From Clostridiales bacterium (lineage in GTDB: Bacteria > Bacillota > Clostridia > Lachnospirales > Lachnospiraceae): 57,214 nucleotides of DNA. The notes beneath the pieces are model-generated. The model ran no database searches, had not been told where the DNA came from, and saw only the letters and a program-made list of their open reading frames with translations. The DNA lies in the NCBI GenBank assembly GCA_012837865.1, contig DUQJ01000157.1, positions 1 to 57,214 on the forward strand, written 5' to 3'. The translations under genes and the position numbers were made by a program. This document shows, piece after piece, positions 45,117 through 54,838 of this stretch. The first letter of the stretch is position 1. Each line of letters begins with the position of its first letter.

Positions 45117-46882
45117 ATGCTACTAATATTGACGAAAATATAGAAACCACTGATAAAAGAACTACCATAGTAAGATTATTTAAATATTTATTAAAATATA
45201 AAATCAAAATAGTTTTAGTTTTATTAATTATGCTCTTTATTGTTGCAATCTCCTTACTTAATCCATTAATAATGGAGAGAGCAATTGATGTCCATATAGC
45301 AAATAAAGATATGAATAGCCTTCTTAAATTAGGATTCTTTGCAATTTTAATAAACTTAATATTTGTTGTACTAGTTAAATTAAGAATGTATATTATGTCT
45401 GAAATTTCTAACAAAGTCCTGTTAAATATTAGACAAGAGCTATATACACATATACAAACTTTAAGTTTTAGTTTTTTTGATGGTAGGCCAACCGGTAAGA
45501 TATTGGCAAGAATTATTGGTGATGTGAATTCATTGAAAAATGTTTTATCAAATAGTGTTACAACCTTGATTCCTGACTTCATTACTATATCAGCTGTCCT
45601 AACTATAATGCTTGTTAAAAACTGGAGGCTTGCTTTAGCTTCACTTGTAGCCCTGCCAATACTTATGATTGGACTGTTTTTGATTCAAACCTTTTCACAT
45701 AAAAGATGGCAACTTCACAGAAAAAAAAGCTCCAACCTTAACGCATCTTTACATGAAGATCTATCTGGAATGAGAATAATACAAAGCTTTAATGCAGAAT
45801 CTGAGATAAATGATGAATTTAATATATTACTCAAAGAACATCGTGGATCATTTGTAAAAGCAGTCTTATTAAATGATGCTTTTGGATCTTTAATTGACAT
45901 CTCATGGGCAATAGGTTCCATATTAATGTTTATAGTTGCTATTAAAATTATAGGTATAAAAGCTGATAATGTGGGTACCCTCCTAGCTTTCGCATCATAT
46001 AATTCTATGTTCTGGCGACCAATTATGAATTTAAGTAATTTTTACAATCAAATTATTACAAACCTTAGTGCCGCAGAAAGAATCTTTGATATCTTGGATA
46101 CGGAAGCAGAGATTGTTGATTCTAATAATGTATTTGAGTTACCTCCTATTAAAGGAGAAGTAATATTTGAAGATGTATCTTTTTCTTATAATAAAGATAC
46201 ACCTGTTTTAAAAAATGTTAGCTTTAATATTAAGCCTGGTGAGAGTATTGCTTTAGTAGGTCCGACTGGGGCCGGAAAAACAACTATAGTAAATCTAATA
46301 AGCCGATTTTATGAAATTCAAGAAGGTAATATATACATTGATGGCTATAATATTAAAGATGTATCGATAGAGAGTTTACGTAAGCAAATGGGAATTATGA
46401 CACAAGATAACTTCTTGTTTTCCGGAACTATTAAAGACAATATACGTTATGGAAAACTTGACGCAACGGATGAAGAAATAATAGATGCCGCTAAAGCTGT
46501 TAATGCTCATGATTTTATTACCAATCTTGATAAAGGTTATGATACTGAACTTAAAGAAAGAGGTAGCGGATTATCAATAGGCCAAAAACAACTTTTAGCC
46601 TTTGCTAGAACTATGGTTTCTATGCCGAAAATCTTGATTCTCGACGAGGCTACTTCTAGCATAGACACACATACTGAACTACTTGTTCAGGAGGGGATTT
46701 CAACACTTTTAAAAGATAGAACATCTTTTGTAATAGCGCATAGATTATCAACGATTAGTAGTGCAGATAGAATATTTGTTATTGATGATGGAAAGATCCT
46801 TGAAGAAGGTACATCCAAAGAACTCTTAGAAAAAAAGGCTTTATATTATGATTTATATGTTTCACAATTTAAGTTTCTATAG
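45107..46882 (+). CDS. ABC multidrug exporter half-transporter, catalytic subunit (BmrD-like)
   Basis: Six membrane helices and an ATPase domain: Walker A GPTGAGKTT, Q-loop IMTQDNFLFSG, signature LSIGQKQLLAFAR and Walker B ILILDEATSSID with the catalytic Glu. The second Gly of the signature (LSGGQ) is Ile here. In a dimer with the upstream subunit this leaves one complete ATP site and one degenerate site, as in BmrCD. GAGGAGGTGG precedes the ATG, which overlaps the end of the first subunit gene. Confidence 0.92.
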   Translation: MPINATNIDENIETTDKRTTIVRLFKYLLKYKIKIVLVLLIMLFIVAISLLNPLIMERAIDVHIANKDMNSLLKLGFFAILINLIFVVLVKLRMYIMSEISNKVLLNIRQELYTHIQTLSFSFFDGRPTGKILARIIGDVNSLKNVLSNSVTTLIPDFITISAVLTIMLVKNWRLALASLVALPILMIGLFLIQTFSHKRWQLHRKKSSNLNASLHEDLSGMRIIQSFNAESEINDEFNILLKEHRGSFVKAVLLNDAFGSLIDISWAIGSILMFIVAIKIIGIKADNVGTLLAFASYNSMFWRPIMNLSNFYNQIITNLSAAERIFDILDTEAEIVDSNNVFELPPIKGEVIFEDVSFSYNKDTPVLKNVSFNIKPGESIALVGPTGAGKTTIVNLISRFYEIQEGNIYIDGYNIKDVSIESLRKQMGIMTQDNFLFSGTIKDNIRYGKLDATDEEIIDAAKAVNAHDFITNLDKGYDTELKERGSGLSIGQKQLLAFARTMVSMPKILILDEATSSIDTHTELLVQEGISTLLKDRTSFVIAHRLSTISSADRIFVIDDGKILEEGTSKELLEKKALYYDLYVSQFKFL

Positions 46883-46888
46883 ATAAAT

Positions 46889-46944
46889 GTAAAACAAAAG
46901 ACTAATGAATGTAGTTATTAACATTCATTAGTCTTTTGTTTTAC
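46889..46944. terminator. Long bidirectional terminator
   Basis: A perfect 24-base stem (GTAAAACAAAAGACTAATGAATGT and its complement) with an 8-base loop separates the exporter operon from the convergent small membrane protein gene; it includes that gene's stop codon. Confidence 0.92.
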
Positions 46945-47165
46945 GTAAACCAGTATGCTATTAAAACAAATAATCCTAATATAACAATAATGATCGGTAC
47001 AAATACTATTGCTGCAGATATAAACATAGCTAGTAAATCATTTTTTTCTATTTTTTGCATTTTACCTTTATTATCATAATCTATTTTCCCGTCATCATCG
47101 TATTTATCTCTATTACGATTTCTTAACCACTCCATTGCTCTATTAAACTTTTTCCCAAATAACAT
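46941..47165 (-). CDS. Small membrane protein downstream of opp genes, function unknown
   Basis: This 74-residue protein has a basic/acidic cytoplasmic half (NRNRDKYDDDGKIDYDNKGKMQKIEK) and one long hydrophobic segment (LLAMFISAAIVFVPIIIVILGLFVLIAYWF), possibly two short helices. I do not recognise it. It follows oppF by 11 bases in the same direction, so it is probably co-transcribed and may associate with the transporter. GGTGA precedes the ATG. Confidence 0.6.
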   Translation of the reverse strand: MLFGKKFNRAMEWLRNRNRDKYDDDGKIDYDNKGKMQKIEKNDLLAMFISAAIVFVPIIIVILGLFVLIAYWFT

Positions 47166-47176
47166 ATAATCACCAC

Positions 47177-48742
47177 TTAACCTTTCATGTTAAGCTTATG
47201 ATGGCAGGCAACAAAATGACCTGGTCTAGCTTCTTCTAATTCAGGTATAACAGCCCTGCATATATCTGTAGCATATTTACATCTTGTATGAAACTTACAC
47301 CCGCTTGGAGGATTTATAGGACTAGGTATATCTCCTTCAAGAATTATTGCTTCTTTCTTAGAATCTACATCTGTTGTCGGTATTGCTGATAGTAAGGCTT
47401 CTGTATATGGATGCATTGGATAATCGTATAGTTTCTGTGTCGCTGATAATTCTACAATATTACCCAGATACATAACTCCTACTCGATCAGAAATATATTT
47501 AATTACGCTTAAATCATGTGAAATAAATAAGTATGTCAAATTCTGTTCTTCTTTTAAATCTAGAAGCAAGTTGATAATTTGAGATTGAATTGATACATCC
47601 AATGCAGATACTGCCTCATCACACACAACAAACTTAGGATTTAATGCTAAAGCTCTTGCAATACCAATTCTCTGCCTTTGCCCTCCAGAGAACTGATGTG
47701 GATATCTGTGAATAAAATATGGTGCTAAACCACATCTCTCCATTACTTGAATTACATTTTCCTGCATATTCTTATCTGCTTTATCATAAAACTTATGTGC
47801 TAATAAACCTTCTGATATAATTTGTCCAACTGTCATTCTTGGGTTTAAAGATGAGTATGGATCTTGAAAAATGAGTTGAAGATCTTTCCTTAATACTCTA
47901 ATCTCACTTTCCCTTAATCTAGCCAAATTTATTCCTTTGTCTCTAAACTTCTCGTATCTGTTAAACTCTGGATCCGTCTTATATTTCTCTATCAATTTAT
48001 AGATTTCACTGCGAGTTATCTCTAATTCCTTTTGATAACTCTTTAACTTTTCTTCATATTCCTTTATTTTAAATAAAGACTTTTTAATCTTTTCTTTTAT
48101 TTCATCAGGTGAAAGTCCCTTTTCTTCTAATATTGATTTTCTACCTTCTAAAGAAGCTTTTTTATTATTAACTTTATTCCTATATTTCTTTAATCCTACA
48201 CTTTGTTTATACTCTCTTAATAGTATTTCTGAAATAGGTTTTAAATCATCAACAACTATAAATCCACCTATAAGTTGTACCATATCTTTAAATAAATCAT
48301 TTGCTTCTTTTTCTAGTCTTTGTATTTTCATTGCTATAAAATACTTATTCTTTTCCTCTGCTTTTCCAAACTCTTGATGAGTGATCTGAATCTTATTTTG
48401 TATAATGCCTAATTTACTTTTCATCTCCGGTAAACTAGAAAATATCTTTGCTACATATTTTGGGGCTAGATCATCTATGTCTCGGCCATAATACATAGTT
48501 CTGCCATCCGTTTGATTGTAAAGTTGTAATAGGGTTCTCCCTAATGTTGATTTGCCACAGCCACTTTCTCCTACAAGTCCTAATGTTTCACCTTCATATA
48601 TGTTTATTGAAATATCATCATTTGCTCTAACATAAAGAGTTTCTTTTGTAAAAAACTTATCTTTAGCTAGAGGAAAATATTTTTTTAAATTTTCTATTTT
48701 AATTAAAATTTTCTTTTCATCTTGGTCATAATTATTTTGCAT
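47177..48742 (-). CDS. oppF: Oligopeptide ABC transporter ATPase OppF with coiled-coil insertion
   Basis: The OppF ends are normal: Walker [10 protein letters not shown] (about 58-66), Q-loop [10 protein letters not shown] (about 282), signature [10 protein letters not shown] (about 341), Walker B FVVCDE (about 361) and the C-terminal oligopeptide extension with cysteines ([14 protein letters not shown]). Between about 95 and 272, where OppF normally goes directly to the Q-loop, there are about 180 extra residues of charged coiled coil ([53 protein letters not shown]). Total 521 residues against about 320 usually. It overlaps oppD by 11 bases. Confidence 0.92.
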   Translation of the reverse strand: MQNNYDQDEKKILIKIENLKKYFPLAKDKFFTKETLYVRANDDISINIYEGETLGLVGESGCGKSTLGRTLLQLYNQTDGRTMYYGRDIDDLAPKYVAKIFSSLPEMKSKLGIIQNKIQITHQEFGKAEEKNKYFIAMKIQRLEKEANDLFKDMVQLIGGFIVVDDLKPISEILLREYKQSVGLKKYRNKVNNKKASLEGRKSILEEKGLSPDEIKEKIKKSLFKIKEYEEKLKSYQKELEITRSEIYKLIEKYKTDPEFNRYEKFRDKGINLARLRESEIRVLRKDLQLIFQDPYSSLNPRMTVGQIISEGLLAHKFYDKADKNMQENVIQVMERCGLAPYFIHRYPHQFSGGQRQRIGIARALALNPKFVVCDEAVSALDVSIQSQIINLLLDLKEEQNLTYLFISHDLSVIKYISDRVGVMYLGNIVELSATQKLYDYPMHPYTEALLSAIPTTDVDSKKEAIILEGDIPSPINPPSGCKFHTRCKYATDICRAVIPELEEARPGHFVACHHKLNMKG

Positions 48743-49727
48743 TCGATCTTACTCCTTTCTCTGGATAAAAGCATCGAATATGATGATTTCCTTCTATTTC
48801 AGTTAGGTCTGGTTCAAATTGTTTGCATTTTTCTGTAGCGAATTTGCATCTTGGTTCAAACTTACATCCCTTTGGTAAATCAAGAGGATGAGGTACTGCT
48901 CCAGGTATCGCCTCTAGCCTTGTCCCAGTAGGTGTATCAAGTCTTGGAATAGAATACATCAAGCCCTCAGTATAAGGGTGTGAGTATTTGTTGTCTTTTG
49001 CAAATATAGTTTTTGCTGAAGACATTTCTACCACTTGGCCACAATACATAACGGCAACATCATCAGCCATTTCATTAATTACCCCAAGGTCATGTGTAAT
49101 AAATAAAATTGATGTTCCACTTTGTTCTTTTAACTCATTCATTAGTTTTAATATCTGTGCTTGAATTGTAACATCAAGCGCTGTTGTTGGTTCATCTGCA
49201 ATTAGTAACTTAGGTTTACATGCTAAAGCCATAGCAATCATAACCCTTTGTCTCATTCCACCTGATAATTGGTGTGGATACTGTTTAACTACTGATTCTG
49301 GATTAGGTATTTTAACTTGAGAAAGGATTTCAATTGCTTTTAATTTTGCTTCTCTTTTATTTGCACCTTGATGAATCATAAATGGCTCGGATAACTGCCT
49401 CTCAATTGTAAATACAGGATTTAATGATGTCATTGGTTCTTGAAATATAACTGATATTTCATTACCCCTAATATGGGTCATATCTTTTACTGAAACATCA
49501 GCGAGATTCTGTCCATTAAAATATATTTCACCACTATCCACATAACCATTTCCATCTAGTAGTTTGATTATGCTCATAGCAGATACACTTTTACCACTTC
49601 CACTTTCTCCAACTACACCTAATGTTTTACCCGATTCTACAGCGTAGGATACCCCATTAACAGCCTTTACTATGCCTTTTTTAGTTTTAAAAAATGTATG
49701 CAATTCTTTTAATTCTAATAATGCCAT
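48732..49727 (-). CDS. oppD: Oligopeptide ABC transporter ATPase OppD
   Basis: An ordinary OppD: Walker [11 protein letters not shown]-loop [11 protein letters not shown], signature [15 protein letters not shown], Walker [13 protein letters not shown] and the C-terminal peptide-transporter extension ([18 protein letters not shown]). At 331 residues it is normal, unlike its partners OppF and OppC. The start follows AGGAGG. It powers uptake of peptides delivered by OppA. Confidence 0.95.
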   Translation of the reverse strand: MALLELKELHTFFKTKKGIVKAVNGVSYAVESGKTLGVVGESGSGKSVSAMSIIKLLDGNGYVDSGEIYFNGQNLADVSVKDMTHIRGNEISVIFQEPMTSLNPVFTIERQLSEPFMIHQGANKREAKLKAIEILSQVKIPNPESVVKQYPHQLSGGMRQRVMIAMALACKPKLLIADEPTTALDVTIQAQILKLMNELKEQSGTSILFITHDLGVINEMADDVAVMYCGQVVEMSSAKTIFAKDNKYSHPYTEGLMYSIPRLDTPTGTRLEAIPGAVPHPLDLPKGCKFEPRCKFATEKCKQFEPDLTEIEGNHHIRCFYPEKGVRSNAK

Positions 49728-49738
49728 CCTTTTTCCTC

Positions 49739-51568
49739 CTAACGTTCTTGAGATTTTGGATCGATAGCATCTCTTAAACCATCACCCGTTAAATTTATAC
49801 AAATAACACATATTCCTAATATTATTGATGCAAATACCCATCTCCACCAATAATTTTGAATTACAGTGCTGTTTTTACTTCCGAATAACATATTACCCCA
49901 TGTTGGTTGTGGAGCCTGAACACCAAATCCAAGGTAAGATAATGTTGCTTCTATTAGCATACATGTAGCAAAATCAAGAGTTGCCGATACTATAATAATA
50001 GAAATAACATTTGGAAGAACATGCTTAAATACTATACTCATTTGTTTTACTCCAATAGCTCTAGCTGCAGTTACAAATTCTTTTTCTCTTTCTGCTAAAA
50101 CCTGGGCTCTTATGAGTCTTGACAAGCCTGGCCACTGCAATAGTCCTAAGATAACCATTATGAGCATTATGCGTTGATTAGAAGTCATATTGTTTCCTAT
50201 TAATGCTGATAGAATCATTGCAAATGGTAGGAATGGCAATGAGGATATTATCTCAACTATTCTCTGTAGTATAATGTCTACTTTCCCACCAAAAAAACCT
50301 GAAATAGAACCAATTATAACGCCAACTATAGTAGATATTATTACTGCTATTGCACCAATAGTCATAGACATCTTTCCACCATTTAATAATCTATTAAAAA
50401 TATCTCTACCTAAATCATCTGATCCTAGTAAATATCCTTTTAAGCCCCATGTTACTATATTATTATCTTCTGTTATTGCGTAGTTTTGATAAAAACCAGA
50501 ATATAGAGCTTTAACATTTTTGTCTTTTAAAGATTTTGGAACTGCAGATTGTCCATAATGATTATCACCCCATGAATAGATTTTTCCATCTTCTGTTTTT
50601 GCAGTATAGTGGAATCTTCCAGCGTTAAGTTCTACTATCTTGCTATCAGTTTTTGGTATAGAGTCCTCACCTTTTTCCGAAATATTACCCCATATATATA
50701 CTTGTCCCTTATCATTTAAGGCTGCTATTGTAGCTGCAGTAGCTGACAGATCAACTACTTTCCCCATATTCTCGGGAATTTTTGTATAACTACCTTTTTG
50801 CTTTCCTAAATAAACAACTTCATTATCTAGAGTCAGGCCTAAAACCGCATCCGATGAAACTGCTACTTTTGCTATTTGTCCTTGATGTTCATGGTTATGT
50901 GAATAGTCATTAATACTATCATTTCCAAAGAAATAAGTATAGCCATCTGATGTTACAACTACAGAGGATTGATATCCTGCAACAACATCAATTATATTAT
51001 CTTTACTAATAAGTTCATCCGGAATTCTTGATTGCTGAAGTCTATTACTTCCCCAACCAAAAACCTTACCCATATCATTTATAGCTATAACATGGTCATA
51101 TCCAGCAGCTATTTTAACAACCTTACCCATTCCAGAGGGTATTTTAGTCATATCAATTGTTTTGCTGTATTTTGGTTTCCCCCATACATGCACTTTACCT
51201 TCTTCATCAATACCAACGCTAAATGTTGATCCAACAGAAATCTCTTTAAGCTTACCTTCTAATTCCTTAGGATACTTCATTAAATCGTAGCCTGGACCTA
51301 TATTTTGTTGGCTTGTTTCTGAAAATGATAAGTCTAGTGGATTGAAAAACGGTCCAATTATAACCACAGCGAATATAATAATAAATGTTAGTAAGCCACC
51401 CATTGCTAATTTATTACTTAAAAAGTTTTTAACAACAGTCCTGAGTGGACTTTGCATTTGTTCTTCTTCAAGCAATGATAGTTTCTCTTTACCTGCGAAT
51501 AGTTTAATAAGTAAAAGGCCTAAGAATGATCTTTTCTTATTCTGATTATGTTTTTTTTCATTATTCAT
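49739..51568 (-). CDS. oppC: Oligopeptide ABC permease OppC with RCC1-like beta-propeller insertion
   Basis: The first membrane helix (about 56-76, GGLLTFIIIFAVVIIGPFFNPLD) and the permease core (about 380-609, LGSDDLGRDIFNRLLNGG, EAA loop EKEFVTAARAIGVKQMSIVFKHVLPN) are standard OppC. Between them, about residues 95-378 are seven RCC1-like repeats. The ends of the WG-type strands lie near 130, 173, 215, 255, 294, 334 and 375, about 41 residues apart (KVHVWG, KVFGWGSN, YTYFFGND, EVVYLG, QVYIWGN, KIYSWGDN, NIVTWG). Seven blades make a complete propeller, predicted on the outer face near the binding protein. Total 609 residues against about 300 usually. Confidence 0.93.
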   Translation of the reverse strand: MNNEKKHNQNKKRSFLGLLLIKLFAGKEKLSLLEEEQMQSPLRTVVKNFLSNKLAMGGLLTFIIIFAVVIIGPFFNPLDLSFSETSQQNIGPGYDLMKYPKELEGKLKEISVGSTFSVGIDEEGKVHVWGKPKYSKTIDMTKIPSGMGKVVKIAAGYDHVIAINDMGKVFGWGSNRLQQSRIPDELISKDNIIDVVAGYQSSVVVTSDGYTYFFGNDSINDYSHNHEHQGQIAKVAVSSDAVLGLTLDNEVVYLGKQKGSYTKIPENMGKVVDLSATAATIAALNDKGQVYIWGNISEKGEDSIPKTDSKIVELNAGRFHYTAKTEDGKIYSWGDNHYGQSAVPKSLKDKNVKALYSGFYQNYAITEDNNIVTWGLKGYLLGSDDLGRDIFNRLLNGGKMSMTIGAIAVIISTIVGVIIGSISGFFGGKVDIILQRIVEIISSLPFLPFAMILSALIGNNMTSNQRIMLIMVILGLLQWPGLSRLIRAQVLAEREKEFVTAARAIGVKQMSIVFKHVLPNVISIIIVSATLDFATCMLIEATLSYLGFGVQAPQPTWGNMLFGSKNSTVIQNYWWRWVFASIILGICVICINLTGDGLRDAIDPKSQER

Positions 51569-51579
51569 TCCGTAACCTC

Positions 51580-52566
51580 CTAATTACTTACTCTAATACG
51601 TGGGTCAACTAGTCCATAACTTAAGTCTATTATCAAGTTTCCTACTAATGCTAAAATCATATAAAACATTTGAAGTGCCAGTGCTATATTATAATCTTGG
51701 TTCGTCAATGAATCTATATAAAATTTTCCCATTCCATTTATATTAAATATACTCTCTACTACGAGTGACCCAGAAAAGACCTGCATAAACCAACCTATAA
51801 TTAATGTAATTACAGGAAGCAATGCATTTCTCCAAGCATGTGAGTATATAACTACTTTCTCCTTTAAACCTTTTGCTCTTGCAGTTCTTATATAATCCAT
51901 TCCTAGTGAATCTATCATCGCAGCTCTTACATATCTCGTCATTCCACCTAATGATCCTATTGTCATAACCATTAAAGGTAGTGCAAGATAATAAAGCCTA
52001 TCAAAAAACATTTCAATTGGCGTGCCAGAAAAGTTAGGTGTGTTCATGCCACTTACAGGAAATATATTTAGTTTAACAGCAAATATAAAAATAAATAATA
52101 AGGCTATAATAAATTCAGGAATACTATATCCAACTATAGTTAGTACTTGTACTGAATTGTCAAAATGCGAATTCTTTTTGACCGCACACAAAATTCCTAG
52201 CGGTATTGTAATAAGTAAAGCTATTGAAATTGCAAATATATTAATAAAAATTGTTTGTTTCATTGGAGTAACTATTAATTTTGATACATCCTCTTTATAA
52301 ATCTGTGATTTCCCCAAATCACCTTTTAATATTCCGCTTATCCATTTACCATATCTTACAATCATAGGATCATCTAAACCCATCCTTTTTCTTGCTTCTT
52401 CATATCTTCGTTGATATTCCTCTGGCTCAACTTTAAGTTTAATGGATTCTACTTCCATTCTGGCTGGATCCCCTGGAATCAAATTATATAAAAAGAACAT
52501 GATAAATGACATTATAAAAAACACAAAAACCATATACATAATTCTCTTTAAAATATATTTTGTCAT
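51580..52566 (-). CDS. oppB: Oligopeptide ABC permease OppB
   Basis: Six membrane segments in the DppB/OppB layout: MTKYILKRIMYMVFVFFIMSFIMFFLYNLIPGDPA at the N-terminus, the EAA loop DYIRTARAKGLKEKVVIYSHAWRNALLPVIT, and LVVESIFNINGMGKFYIDS. Length 328 is normal. The next gene oppC follows after 11 bases. It is separated from oppA by a terminator, so its level may be lower than that of the binding protein. Confidence 0.94.
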   Translation of the reverse strand: MTKYILKRIMYMVFVFFIMSFIMFFLYNLIPGDPARMEVESIKLKVEPEEYQRRYEEARKRMGLDDPMIVRYGKWISGILKGDLGKSQIYKEDVSKLIVTPMKQTIFINIFAISIALLITIPLGILCAVKKNSHFDNSVQVLTIVGYSIPEFIIALLFIFIFAVKLNIFPVSGMNTPNFSGTPIEMFFDRLYYLALPLMVMTIGSLGGMTRYVRAAMIDSLGMDYIRTARAKGLKEKVVIYSHAWRNALLPVITLIIGWFMQVFSGSLVVESIFNINGMGKFYIDSLTNQDYNIALALQMFYMILALVGNLIIDLSYGLVDPRIRVSN

Positions 52567-52657
52567 TTCTGTACCTACCTTCTACCTAATTTAAAGATAA
52601 TATTAGTATTGTAAACTTTTTCATTAAATAAACATAAAACATATTATAATAAAGAAA

Positions 52658-52686
52658 AAAATAGGGTATTATGCATACCCTATTTT
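52658..52686 (-). terminator. Terminator between oppA and oppB
   Basis: On the minus strand AAAATAGGGTAT-N5-ATACCCTATTTT followed by TTTCTTTA. It would cap most oppA transcripts, leaving partial read-through for oppB-C-D-F, a common arrangement for binding-protein operons. Confidence 0.85.
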
Positions 52687-52709
52687 CTATTTATATATTA
52701 AACAGAATA

Positions 52710-54548
52710 TTATTCTTCTATATATGCATAAAGAATCGCTTGTGTCATATCCCAAAGTGCATTTCCGTTATATTCTTTTAATTTATCTGCAAAGAAGTCA
52801 TGATATATATTTGAATATAGTGGTAGGTCCGGCAATATTTCATTCCATCTTATAACAAAGTCAACAAAGCCTTTTTTATACAAATCCTTTTCAGAAGCAT
52901 CTGCTTTAACCATATCTTTAGCGAGTTTCTCTAATTGCTCGTCAAGAATAAAGTTAGTGTTATAACCCTGTTCTACCATCTTAGGATCGGTTGTATATGT
53001 GTTAGCAAGGTCATATCTTGGTGTAAAACCAGTTGCTAGGTTAAACATTCCGTAAAGTGGAACTCCGTATTTAGGATCTTCAGAACCATCACGATATAGA
53101 TAGTTTAGCATTTCTGTAAATGACATAATCGTTTGATTGATTTTCATTCCTACTTTAGTAACGTCTGGATTCTCTTGAAGTTTAACAACTAAAAGTTCGG
53201 AAACCGGATTTGCTTCAGATGATGCCCATTCTATTATTAGTGGCATAAATGTACCATCGTCTACTTTTTTATGGCGAATACCTGATGTATAGTCACCACC
53301 ATTTTCATCATAAATCCAACCACCATCAACTAATAGTTTTGTTGCTTCTTCTAAACTGTAAGAATATACATCTAGTTTCGCATCTAGTTCATCTCTAGAA
53401 TCTTTATACATCCACATAGATACTCCATAAGGTCCATTAACTACTGAACCGTGGCCACCCGTGAAGGCTCTTGCAAATTCATTTCTATCTAATAAATGGG
53501 CCATCGCTTGACGAACTTCGATAAATTGAGTTGGACCAAAGTCACAAGCAAATTGCAACTTACCATAGCCTGCTCGTTCATATGCGTTAAAATTAAAGCC
53601 TCCTAAGTCTACTAAATCTAAACCTGCATTAATCTCATCACCTGAAGCCATTTGAAGTAACATGTCAACTGAACCAGTTTTTAATTCATCAAATGATGTT
53701 TCATTAGTAACTCTTTTATAAATAAGTGTTTCTATGCTTGGTTTTTGACCTTCATAATTGCCTTTGTAGTTTTTATTAACCTTTAAAATAGCAGTTTTTG
53801 AAGCTTCATCATAGCTTTCAATATTATAAGGACCACTTGTCATTTGTGGTACTGCTTTTCTTGTTTTATTTATTTTATCTTCAAATGCTTCTTTAGTAAA
53901 GTTTTCTGATAAGTAAGCCCCCGCTCCATCATCTTTTATAGTAACTGATTCGTCTGTCCAAAATCTAAGATTAAGTGGGCTTGAAGATACCATAGGTAAT
54001 TCATAGTAGTATGGAAGGCTTTCAGCTGCAATTGTTAATGAGAATTCATAATCTCCTAATAATCTAACGCCAGAAAATTCTTTTACACCCTCTTGAGCAT
54101 AATCTTTCCATCCTTCAAGATAATAATGAGCATCATTTTCAGCACCCATGTCACCAATAACTTTTGAATTCCAGAATAGAACTTCTGCAACATAATCTTT
54201 AGCTGTAATTTTTGTTTTTGCTTCATCATTATATGTTAAACCTTTGTTAATAGTAAATGTGTATGTCTTTGTACCATCTTCATTCAAAACAGCTTCATGT
54301 TTTTGTAGAACAGTTTTATCAAAAACATATTCGCCACCTGATGTCATGTCAACTGTTCCATGACCCATAATTAACTTATATATATTATAATCGGCAGCGT
54401 TATTTTGGAAATATGGCACCCAATCACCTGATAATTCGGTAGTGTCACCTAAAATAAGTTCACCTTGAACTTTTCGTTTTTTTCCACATCCAGTTAAAGA
54501 TAACAAGATTACTGAAAGTAGAGCTAATGACAATAAACTTCTTTTCAT
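52710..54548 (-). CDS. oppA: Oligopeptide-binding lipoprotein OppA
   Basis: A signal with lipobox (LALLSVILLSLTGCGKK) precedes a periplasmic-binding fold of the peptide family (SBP_bac_5). Visible features include YTFTINKGLTYNDEAKTKITAKDYVAEVLFW, FIEVRQAMAHLLDRNEFARAFTGGHGSVVNGPYG and KGFVDFVIRWNEILPDLPLYSNIYHDFFADKL. At 612 residues it is on the large side for OppA. AAGGAGG precedes the ATG. It is the first gene of the opp locus and has its own promoter and leader. Confidence 0.93.
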   Translation of the reverse strand: MKRSLLSLALLSVILLSLTGCGKKRKVQGELILGDTTELSGDWVPYFQNNAADYNIYKLIMGHGTVDMTSGGEYVFDKTVLQKHEAVLNEDGTKTYTFTINKGLTYNDEAKTKITAKDYVAEVLFWNSKVIGDMGAENDAHYYLEGWKDYAQEGVKEFSGVRLLGDYEFSLTIAAESLPYYYELPMVSSSPLNLRFWTDESVTIKDDGAGAYLSENFTKEAFEDKINKTRKAVPQMTSGPYNIESYDEASKTAILKVNKNYKGNYEGQKPSIETLIYKRVTNETSFDELKTGSVDMLLQMASGDEINAGLDLVDLGGFNFNAYERAGYGKLQFACDFGPTQFIEVRQAMAHLLDRNEFARAFTGGHGSVVNGPYGVSMWMYKDSRDELDAKLDVYSYSLEEATKLLVDGGWIYDENGGDYTSGIRHKKVDDGTFMPLIIEWASSEANPVSELLVVKLQENPDVTKVGMKINQTIMSFTEMLNYLYRDGSEDPKYGVPLYGMFNLATGFTPRYDLANTYTTDPKMVEQGYNTNFILDEQLEKLAKDMVKADASEKDLYKKGFVDFVIRWNEILPDLPLYSNIYHDFFADKLKEYNGNALWDMTQAILYAYIEE

Positions 54549-54682
54549 AAAAGATCCTCCTTTTAAATATTAATTTATATTGTTTACTATGTTCTATATT
54601 AGAGAATTTATCCTTATATATTAGCACTTTAACAATTACATTGCTTTAAACTTGTAATGCAATGTTCTTTGATTAAAAATGT

Positions 54683-54722
54683 TTTCAAGCTCAAGTATAT
54701 CAAGCATGAAAACATTCTTATT
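54683..54722 (-). promoter_or_regulatory. Hairpin with T-run in the oppA leader
   Basis: On the minus strand AATGTTTTCA-TGC ... GC-TTGAAAACATT, then TTTT, lies downstream of the predicted oppA promoter and about 135 bases before its start codon. It looks like an intrinsic attenuator. A second, weaker stem ACATTGC ... GCAATGT follows it toward the gene. Confidence 0.5.
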
Positions 54723-54767
54723 TTTAACCATATAAATTAATTTTTGTTTCATGTATTTTGTCTTTTA

Positions 54768-54796
54768 AGTATATAATGTTTCATGTTTATTGTCAA
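54768..54796 (-). promoter_or_regulatory. Near-consensus promoter of the opp operon
   Basis: On the minus strand TTGACA-N17-TATACT. Two copies of ACATGAAACA, 32 bases apart, flank the -10 element and could be a direct-repeat operator on one face of the helix. The predicted leader from here to oppA is about 210 bases. Confidence 0.8.
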
Positions 54797-54838
54797 GATA
54801 AACTATAATTCGACACCATCCAAATAATGTAAATGGTT

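Noticed and set aside
45007-45582. 191-aa ORF on the minus strand inside the exporter genes
   Set aside because: It is an antisense shadow of two strongly supported ABC subunits, with no ribosome binding site or recognisable motif.
46889-46944. Perfect 24-base inverted repeat as a transposon end or MITE
   Set aside because: It sits exactly between convergent genes with T-runs on both sides and no target duplication, as expected for a terminator.
49739-51568. OppC-RCC1 as an assembly error or gene fusion by frameshift
   Set aside because: The frame is open throughout, the permease resumes with correct motifs, and the repeats have even spacing.
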